From Desulfobacterales bacterium CG23_combo_of_CG06-09_8_20_14_all_52_9 (lineage in GTDB: Bacteria > Desulfobacterota > Desulfobacteria > Desulfobacterales > UBA2156), in contig PCSF01000285.1 of NCBI GenBank assembly GCA_002771315.1, positions 1-14,474 of the forward strand: a stretch of DNA of 14,474 bases. The letters are read 5' to 3'. The position numbers were made by a program, and so were the translations under genes. Shown here one piece after another: positions 7,315-12,985 of this stretch. The first letter of the stretch is position 1. The number at the start of each line of letters is the position of its first letter. Under the pieces are notes generated by a model, which made no database searches, was not told the origin of the DNA, and was given only the letters and a program-made list of their open reading frames with translations.

Positions 7315-7860
7315 CTATACAGACAGCCTCTCCGTTTTTCTCTTTCGCATCTGATATAGTACCCCCATCGTCAGAATGCCGAGTCCGGTGACATCGGTCA
7401 AAGCACCCGGATCGATCAGCATGAGGCCGGCAGCAAAATACAAACCCCGTTCGAACCAGTTCATATTCGTAAGAAAGAAGCCGATCATGGATGCCCCGAT
7501 CGCCGTCATCCCGACGCAGGAGGTAATGAGGGTTTGGATAATGCCGACGGCTGTGGCTCCGATCCAGAGCATGGATGGATTATAAACGAAGATGTACGGA
7601 ACCAAAAAGGCGCCGATGGCAAGCTTGGTAGCAATGAGTCCTGTCACCAAAGGATTGGATTTGGCGATCCCCGATCCGGCGTAGGCCGCCAGTGCCACCG
7701 GAGGCGTGATGTCGGCGACGATTCCAAAGTAGAAGACGAACATGTGGGCCGCCAACGGGTGAACTTTGAGTAGTATCAGGGCCGGGGCCGCGATGGTGGA
7801 TGTAATGATGTAATTGGCTGTCGTCGGTGCGCCCATTCCGAGGATAATCGATGTAATCAT
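7315..7860 (-). CDS. TRAP transporter fused permease, C-terminal fragment
   Basis: 181 residues beginning MITSIILGMGAPTTANYIITS, which is the internal DctM-type motif of the large TRAP permease and not a natural N-terminus. The remaining helices (PVALAAYAGSGIAKSNP, the SMLWIGATAVGIIQ region and the basic end RKRKTERLSV) complete the family. There is no SD before the ATG. The ATG overlaps the TGA of the upstream fragment as ATGA, with an A6/T6 run (7865-7870) a few bases before it. One extra T would fuse both parts as LFFTMITSIILGMG, matching the family. It is either half of a split protein made by reinitiation or frameshifting, or the tail of one permease broken by an indel. It forms the substrate channel for the TAXI binding protein. 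Confidence 0.85.
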   Translation of the reverse strand: MITSIILGMGAPTTANYIITSTIAAPALILLKVHPLAAHMFVFYFGIVADITPPVALAAYAGSGIAKSNPLVTGLIATKLAIGAFLVPYIFVYNPSMLWIGATAVGIIQTLITSCVGMTAIGASMIGFFLTNMNWFERGLYFAAGLMLIDPGALTDVTGLGILTMGVLYQMRKRKTERLSV

Positions 7861-9302
7861 GGTGAAAAAAGTGTCGGGAGCAGGTATCCGCCGGCCAACT
7901 CCACCAGACCGTTTGCCATCTTGAGCCCCAAACCCGTAAGGGTGATCACCCCGATGATAATCCCGGCGGAAGCACAGGCTAAAGCGACCCCGATGGCGTT
8001 TCGGGCACCCAGCTCAAAGGCATCGGCGATCTCTCTGAAGCTCATGCGGGTCGATTTGCGTAAAGCCCCTGCGAAAATGCAAACCACCAGACCCATCAGA
8101 GCGGCGTAAAGCGGAGTAAATCCCATCCCAAGAAATGCCACAATGGCGAAGAGAGGGAAAAACAGATGTCCCCGTTCCCGCATCACCGTACCGAATCGGG
8201 GTAGTTCGTCCCGGCTTAATCCCCTCAGCTTGCAGCGTTTGGCCTCGAAGTGGACCTCCATAAAGACGCCGAAGAAATAGAGGCAAGCCGGGATGGCCGC
8301 CGCCTTGGCAATGTCTAAATAGGGGATGTTGAGGAATTCGGCCATGATGAAGGCCGCTGCCCCCATGATCGGCGGCATGATCTGACCGCCGGTGGAGGCC
8401 GAGGCCTCCACCGCAGCCGCAAATTCAGGGCGGTATCCCAAGCGCTTCATCATCGGAATAGTCAAACTGCCGGATTCCACCGTGTTGGCCACCGAACTGC
8501 CGGACACGGTGCCTTCCAGGGCGCTCGTAATGACGGCCATCTTGGCCGGACCCCCGGAAGCCCAGCCGGCTACCGCATTGGATATATCGATGAAGAGCTG
8601 CCCAAGACCTGTTTTTTCCCGGAAAGAACCGAAGAGGATAAAAAGATAGATAAAGGTCGCTGCCACCCCTAATGGAATACCCAATATCCCCTCGGTGGTC
8701 AGATACATGTGGGATGCGATGCGCTGTAAGGAATAGCCTCGGTGCTCCATGAAGCCCGGGAAATAGGCGCCGAAATAGGCATATATCAGGAAAAATACGG
8801 AAATGCAGACGATCGGAAGACCGACCACTCGACGGGTCGCCTCCAAGGTCAGCAGGATGCCGAATCCCGCAAACACATAGTCCACATCGGCATAGTCCCC
8901 TCCGGCTTCCATGATGCGGGTGTAGTTGAAAGCCATATAAAGGCCCACATAGGCTGCGAAAGCAGTCAGCAGGTAATTAAACCAATTCAAACGATCAGAG
9001 CTCTTGAAGGAACGAAACGGAAACAACATAAACGTTAAAACAAAGGCAAAAGCCAAATGAACGGAGCGCTGGAGTTGCGCAGGCAAAAGCCCGAAGGCCG
9101 CCGTGTATACCTGAAAAACCGACCATCCTACTCCGATAACATAGACGATCCAACGATGAAATCCGGCAAGTTTTCGGGCAGATGCCTCCTTGTCGATTTT
9201 TTTCAGGATCTCTTCGATTTCTTCTTTGGATACCGCCTCCACACCTTCCATTCGGGTGGTCAGCATGCCTGAACCGGCCTTATCTTTCTCCGATTCTTTC
9301 AA
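7857..9302 (-). CDS. TRAP transporter fused 4TM/12TM permease, N-terminal fragment
   Basis: 481 residues of the TRAP fused-permease family (small DctQ-like and large DctM-like parts in one chain). A cytoplasmic coil with EEIEEILKKIDKEA (about residues 27-40) precedes the first helices. Further on are GRL-like segments, the motif SALEGTVSGSSVANTVESGS (about residues 263-282), MMKRLGYRPEFAAAVEASAS and GGQIMPPIMGAAAF. It ends abruptly at LLPTLFSP where the family continues into the motif that opens the 7315-7860 ORF, so about 180 residues are cut off by a frame change. The listed start is TTG at 9302, overlapping the DUF1850 stop as TTGA; ATG at 9266 (MLTTRMEGVEAVSKEE) is the alternative. With a sodium gradient and the TAXI protein it should import an organic acid; the substrate is unknown. 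Confidence 0.88.
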   Translation of the reverse strand: MKESEKDKAGSGMLTTRMEGVEAVSKEEIEEILKKIDKEASARKLAGFHRWIVYVIGVGWSVFQVYTAAFGLLPAQLQRSVHLAFAFVLTFMLFPFRSFKSSDRLNWFNYLLTAFAAYVGLYMAFNYTRIMEAGGDYADVDYVFAGFGILLTLEATRRVVGLPIVCISVFFLIYAYFGAYFPGFMEHRGYSLQRIASHMYLTTEGILGIPLGVAATFIYLFILFGSFREKTGLGQLFIDISNAVAGWASGGPAKMAVITSALEGTVSGSSVANTVESGSLTIPMMKRLGYRPEFAAAVEASASTGGQIMPPIMGAAAFIMAEFLNIPYLDIAKAAAIPACLYFFGVFMEVHFEAKRCKLRGLSRDELPRFGTVMRERGHLFFPLFAIVAFLGMGFTPLYAALMGLVVCIFAGALRKSTRMSFREIADAFELGARNAIGVALACASAGIIIGVITLTGLGLKMANGLVELAGGYLLPTLFSP

Positions 9303-9802
9303 GGCGTCAATCCATCTCTTATGAAATCAAGGATCCGAATTTGGCAAACCCGCAGGGTTACAGGGGTCCCGGGTTCCGATAGATCCGAAAGTCGGATCTC
9401 TTCGTCTTTAAGATGAAGCTTGTGATCCGCCGTCCATCCGACCCGAACGGTAATTTCCGGAACAGGACGGTTGGTGCTCCATTCCAGCCATCCGTCTGGG
9501 GCCAGAGTGAGCGTTCCCTCTTTTGTGGATGAGTCCGGCATTCCGGCACCGAATGCATCGAATCGGGATTTTACGATCACCAGATAATCTTTTTCAACCC
9601 GCAGCGTATCATAGACGGGACGCTTATTAACCGAGTGTATAAAAGAAAGGATGAATTCCTCGCCCAGGCGCATCCGGGTGTATCTCAAGACCTTTCCGTT
9701 ATCATCATTCCGGATCTCGAGGACCCGGATAAAAGGGCACCCCAAAAAGAGGACGCCTGTCAGAACAAGCAAGAGAAAGCTGATAACGAGTCCGCGTCTC
9801 AT
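9299..9802 (-). CDS. DUF1850 protein of a TAXI-TRAP operon
   Basis: 167 residues with one N-terminal hydrophobic segment (MRRGLVISFLLLVLTGVLFLG) and an exported or membrane-anchored domain. FILSFIHSVNKRPVYDTLRVE (about residues 50-70) and FDAFGAGMPD are the conserved stretches of DUF1850 (PF08905), which habitually sits between the TAXI binding protein and the fused permease, as here. Its biochemical role is not established. The stop codon overlaps the permease start by 4 nt. The ATG comes directly after the T6 tract of a strong hairpin (9803-9853), and the nearest GAGG lies inside the 3' arm of that hairpin. Translation initiation is therefore probably poor unless the hairpin is opened. I see no better start. 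Confidence 0.82.
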   Translation of the reverse strand: MRRGLVISFLLLVLTGVLFLGCPFIRVLEIRNDDNGKVLRYTRMRLGEEFILSFIHSVNKRPVYDTLRVEKDYLVIVKSRFDAFGAGMPDSSTKEGTLTLAPDGWLEWSTNRPVPEITVRVGWTADHKLHLKDEEIRLSDLSEPGTPVTLRVCQIRILDFIRDGLTP

Positions 9803-9853
9803 AAAAAACGGGCGCAGCCTCTTTTGGGGAAGAAGGCCCTGGAGGCCGCGCCG
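9803..9853 (-). terminator. Intrinsic terminator or attenuator inside the TAXI-TRAP operon
   Basis: On the minus strand CGGCGCGGCCTC (9853-9842) pairs with GAGGCTGCGCCCG (9821-9809) over 12 pairs, with one G-U and one bulged C. The loop is about 20 nt. TTTTTT (9808-9803) follows and is joined directly to the ATG of the DUF1850 gene. The only purine-rich SD candidate (GAGG) is buried in the 3' arm. Partial termination here would give much more binding protein than permease. Confidence 0.8.
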
Positions 9854-9864
9854 TTGATCGGATT

Positions 9865-10815
9865 CTATTTCATGGCGCCTTTTTCTTTATAATACTTGAC
9901 GGCGCCCGGATGGAATGGAATGGATACACCCTGAACCGCATTCTGCAGGTTCAGTTCCTTTCCCTTGGCATGGGCGGCAGCCAGATCGGCCTGGTTGTCG
10001 AATAAGGCTTTGGTGAGTCCATACACGACCTCTTCTTTCAAACTGTTGCCTGCAATAAGGACTGCGTTTACAGCCACCGTGGTAACATCTTGGGTCTGAT
10101 TTTTATACGTATTGGCGGGAATCTTGGCGACGGCGAGGAAGGGGTATTTCTGGATCAGTTTTTTCGCCACATCCCCTGAAATGTCCAGAATCCGGACATT
10201 GTGCTGGGTACTGATATCCATGATGGCGGCATTGGGAATGCCTGCCGTCACGATGAAAGCGTCGATGTGCTTATCCTTGAACTGTTCGGCGCTCTCTGAA
10301 AAAGATAAATATTGCGCATTGACATCCTCTTTCATCAGCCCGTAAGCATCCATCAACTGCCGGAAGTTGGCCTCGGTGCCGCTCCCCGGAGCGCCCACAC
10401 CGGCTTTCAGTCCTTTCAGATCCGAGAATTTTTTAACAGGACCATCGCCCCGAACCACGACCTGAATGATCTCGGGATAGAGGACGGCGATCACGCTCAT
10501 GTCCTTAAGGGGCTCTTTGAAAGCCTCTTTGGCATTAAAAGCAAAATCCAGGGTGTCGCTCTGAACCAATGCGAGTTCGACTTCTTTCTTATTGATCAGA
10601 CGGATATTTTCGGCGGATGCACCGGAAGTCTGAGCAGTTACGTTCATACCGGGAATCTTGGAGTTCCAGATTTTTCCCATGGCACCGCCGAAAGGATAGT
10701 AGGTTCCGGCAGTCCCGCCGGTTGCCAGAACAAGCTTTACATCAGCGGCATGAACCAGCGTGAACGCCCCCAACAAAAAAAGACTCACCACACCTAAAGC
10801 AATCCGTTTCTTCAT
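9865..10815 (-). CDS. TAXI-family TRAP transporter substrate-binding protein
   Basis: 316 residues. A Sec signal peptide (MKKRIALGVVSLFLLGAFTL, cleavage near VHA-AD at about 23-24) is followed by the TAXI opening LVLATGGTAGTYYPFGGAMG (about residues 28-47). Further family segments are TSGASAENIRLI, ELALVQSDTLDFA, GVGAPGSGTEANFRQ and FIVTAGIPNAAIMDI, with the late PFHPGAVKYYKEKG motif. The start at 10815 is chosen because AAGGAGAG lies about 8 nt upstream; the ATG at 10833 has no SD. The protein captures substrate in the periplasm for the fused TRAP permease encoded downstream. Known TAXI ligands are few (for example glutamate or other dicarboxylates), so no substrate is assigned. Transcription probably starts at the promoter at 10914-10942. 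Confidence 0.92.
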   Translation of the reverse strand: MKKRIALGVVSLFLLGAFTLVHAADVKLVLATGGTAGTYYPFGGAMGKIWNSKIPGMNVTAQTSGASAENIRLINKKEVELALVQSDTLDFAFNAKEAFKEPLKDMSVIAVLYPEIIQVVVRGDGPVKKFSDLKGLKAGVGAPGSGTEANFRQLMDAYGLMKEDVNAQYLSFSESAEQFKDKHIDAFIVTAGIPNAAIMDISTQHNVRILDISGDVAKKLIQKYPFLAVAKIPANTYKNQTQDVTTVAVNAVLIAGNSLKEEVVYGLTKALFDNQADLAAAHAKGKELNLQNAVQGVSIPFHPGAVKYYKEKGAMK

Positions 10816-10913
10816 TGACTCTCTCCTTTTCATGTTTGACTTCGTTTTTACGAGGTTCGCTTTTTTTACGAATGGCCAAGATAATGATCCGAATGAGCAT
10901 CCTGTCGATGTTT

Positions 10914-10942
10914 AAATTATCGAAGACGGAAAATATTGTCAA
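10914..10942 (-). promoter_or_regulatory. Sigma70-like promoter of the TAXI-TRAP operon
   Basis: On the minus strand there is a perfect TTGACA (10942-10937). A 17-bp spacer leads to TAATTT, or a 15-bp spacer leads to GATAAT (10921-10916). It lies about 100 nt upstream of the TAXI binding-protein start, leaving a 5' leader of roughly 90 nt. Confidence 0.6.
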
Positions 10943-10945
10943 TAT
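10933..10945. promoter_or_regulatory. 13-bp palindrome over the -35 box, candidate operator
   Basis: ATATTG-T-CAATAT is a perfect inverted repeat centred at 10939 and contains the whole -35 hexamer TTGACA. A second, wider pair (GAAGAC at 10922-10927 and GTCTTC about 35 nt further right) brackets it. A repressor dimer bound here would block RNA polymerase. No regulator gene is in the window. Confidence 0.45.
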
Positions 10946-11012
10946 CGACTGCAAGTTGAGTCTTCAAGAATCATGCCTAATAAATACGGGATTGGCCGAC
11001 TGTGGCCGCTGC

Positions 11013-12713
11013 CTAACCTTGGGACTGCTTTTGAATCTTGGCCCAGGTGTCCCGGAGCGTCACAATCCGGTTGAAGACAGGCTTACCGGGTTTTGAATCA
11101 ATAGGATCCACGAAAAAATACCCCATTCTCTCGAACTGGTACCGACTTCCCGGTTTTGCCTCGGAAAGACCCGGCTCCAACTTGCATGTGGAAAGAACCG
11201 ATAGAGAAGCCGGGTTGATCCGGCTTTTAAAATCCGAGACGTCCCTGCCCTCTTCCGATTCGGGCAGATCGTTGAGGAGGTAATCGTATAAACGCACCTC
11301 GGCCTCGAAGGCATGGGGAGCGCTCACCCAGTGAAGGGTTGCCTTGACCTTACGGCAGTCCGGAGCATCTCCGCCTCGGGTGGTCGGATCATAGGTGCAT
11401 CTGACCTCGACAATTTCCCCTGTCTGCTTGTCCTTGAGGACACCCACACAGGTAAGGAAATAGGCATATCGTAGTCTCACCTCCCGACCCGGGGAAAGCC
11501 GGAAATACTTCTTGGGGGGATCTTCCATGAAATCGTCGCGTTCAATATAGATCTCCCGTGAAAAGGGGACCTGCCTGGTTCCCATGCCGGGGTCTTCGGG
11601 ATTGTTGACGGCCTCGAGCATCTCCGCCTGCTGCTCCGGGTAGTTCTCGATGACCACTTTCAACGGTCGCAGCACGGCCATGACCCTGGGCGATATGCGG
11701 TTAAGGTCCTCTCGGACGCAATATTCTAAAAATGCAACGTCGACGGTGCTGTCGCGTCGGGCCACGCCGATCCGCTCGCAAAAATTACGGATGGCTTCCG
11801 GAGTATATCCCCGGCGCCTTAAGCCCGAAAGGGTCGGCATCCGGGGATCATCCCACCCGGTGACATACCCTTCCTCAACGAGCTGGATGAGCTTCCGCTT
11901 GCTCAGCACCGTCCGGGTGAGATTGAGACGGGCGAATTCAATCTGTTGGGGGTGGTGGATCCGCAGCGCCTCGAGGAACCAGTCATAGAGGGGTCGGTGG
12001 TCCTCGAATTCCAGGGTGCAAATGGAGTGGGTGACCTTTTCGATGGAATCACATTGTCCGTGGGCAAAATCGTAGGTGGGATAAATGCACCACTTTTTTC
12101 CTGTGCGGTGATGCTCGGCAAACAGGATCCGATACAGGACCGGATCCCGCAGGTTCAAATTGGGAGAAGCCATGTCGATCTTGGCCCGCAGCACGTGGGT
12201 ACCCGGTTCGAATTCGCCCTTCCGCATACGGTCAAACAGATCGAGGTTTTCGTCCGTGGATCGATTTCGGTACGGGCTTTCTTTGCCGGGAGCTGTCAGG
12301 GTTCCCCGATATTCCCGGATTGCTTCGGCGCTCAGGCTGTCCACATAGGCTTTCCCTTCCTGGATCAGATGAACGGCATATTCATAGAGGGTGTCAAAGT
12401 AATCCGATGCATAGTATTCTCGATCCTCCCAGTCGAAACCCAGCCAGCGAACATCCGCCTTGATGGACTGCACATACTCCTGTTCCTCCTTGGTGGGATT
12501 CGTGTCGTCGAATCGAAGGTTGCATTTCCCTTTGAACTCGGCGGCCAGTCCGAAGTTGATGCAAATGGATTTGGCGTGCCCGATGTGAAGATATCCGTTG
12601 GGCTCGGGAGGAAACCGTGTCTGCACCTTCCCATCCCATTTCGCGGCTTCTTGATCTTCTTGGATGATGTTTCGGATGAAATTCGATGCGGGCTTCGACT
12701 CCTCGGAAGCCAT
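11013..12713 (-). CDS. glnS: Glutaminyl-tRNA synthetase
   Basis: This 566-residue class I synthetase charges tRNA-Gln with glutamine. Its length matches bacterial GlnRS. The HIGH motif is at residues 43-46 inside PPEPNGYLHIGHAKS, and the KMSKS-type motif is VLSKRKL (269-275). GlnRS-specific stretches include NLRFDDTNPTKEE (65-77), YPTYDFAHGQCDSIE and LEFEDHRPLYDW. The C-terminal anticodon-binding beta barrels run from about residue 345 onward (VVIENYPEQ, ERDDFMEDPPKKYFRL). The start at 12713 follows AAGGAGACCGGGT. The gene for its substrate tRNA-Gln(CUG) lies 128 nt upstream in the same direction, and both probably share the promoter at 12932-12961. GlnRS implies direct glutaminylation; it does not by itself exclude a GatCAB route in this genome. 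Confidence 0.97.
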   Translation of the reverse strand: MASEESKPASNFIRNIIQEDQEAAKWDGKVQTRFPPEPNGYLHIGHAKSICINFGLAAEFKGKCNLRFDDTNPTKEEQEYVQSIKADVRWLGFDWEDREYYASDYFDTLYEYAVHLIQEGKAYVDSLSAEAIREYRGTLTAPGKESPYRNRSTDENLDLFDRMRKGEFEPGTHVLRAKIDMASPNLNLRDPVLYRILFAEHHRTGKKWCIYPTYDFAHGQCDSIEKVTHSICTLEFEDHRPLYDWFLEALRIHHPQQIEFARLNLTRTVLSKRKLIQLVEEGYVTGWDDPRMPTLSGLRRRGYTPEAIRNFCERIGVARRDSTVDVAFLEYCVREDLNRISPRVMAVLRPLKVVIENYPEQQAEMLEAVNNPEDPGMGTRQVPFSREIYIERDDFMEDPPKKYFRLSPGREVRLRYAYFLTCVGVLKDKQTGEIVEVRCTYDPTTRGGDAPDCRKVKATLHWVSAPHAFEAEVRLYDYLLNDLPESEEGRDVSDFKSRINPASLSVLSTCKLEPGLSEAKPGSRYQFERMGYFFVDPIDSKPGKPVFNRIVTLRDTWAKIQKQSQG

Positions 12714-12841
12714 ACCCGGTCTCCTTACCAGTTCAGTTGCGCCGCCGGTTGCTGCGATTCGTACTATCAGCCATCCCTATGGTAAAATTTCATCCAAGTC
12801 AAATTCTAAAAAGGGATACAAAGGGCACAAAAGGAAAGGTT

Positions 12842-12915
12842 TGGCTGAGGGACTAGGATTCGAACCTAGATTAACGGGGCCAGAACCCGTTGTCCTGCCA
12901 TTAGACGATCCCCCA
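12842..12915 (-). tRNA. tRNA-Gln (anticodon CUG)
   Basis: A full cloverleaf can be drawn. The acceptor stem is TGGGGGA with TCCCTCA (one G-U), the D-stem is GTC/GAC, and the anticodon stem is ACGGG/CCCGT with loop TTCTGGC, giving anticodon CTG. The T-arm is CTAGG-TTCGAAT-CCTAG. G73 and CCA are encoded. Length is 74 nt with CCA. It precedes glnS in the same orientation. Confidence 0.95.
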
Positions 12916-12931
12916 ACGTAAATAATTAATC

Positions 12932-12961
12932 ATTATAATTGATGAAGTTACAAGGCGTCAA
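12932..12961 (-). promoter_or_regulatory. Near-consensus sigma70 promoter of tRNA-Gln and glnS
   Basis: On the minus strand TTGACG (12961-12956) is followed by an 18-bp spacer and a perfect TATAAT (12937-12932). The -10 box lies 17 nt upstream of the mature tRNA 5' end. This is the strongest promoter in the window, as expected for a tRNA gene. Confidence 0.8.
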
Positions 12962-12985
12962 GTCGAATTTGCCCGACTGTTAACC

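Noticed and set aside
11946..12785. 279-residue plus-strand ORF opposite glnS
   Set aside because: It is fully antisense to a clear glnS, has no recognisable domain, and is a typical shadow of GC-biased codons.
12714..12841. TTGACT with a 17-bp spacer as a private glnS promoter
   Set aside because: The -10 position reads TAGGGA, only two of six matches. The strong promoter before the tRNA is the simpler explanation.
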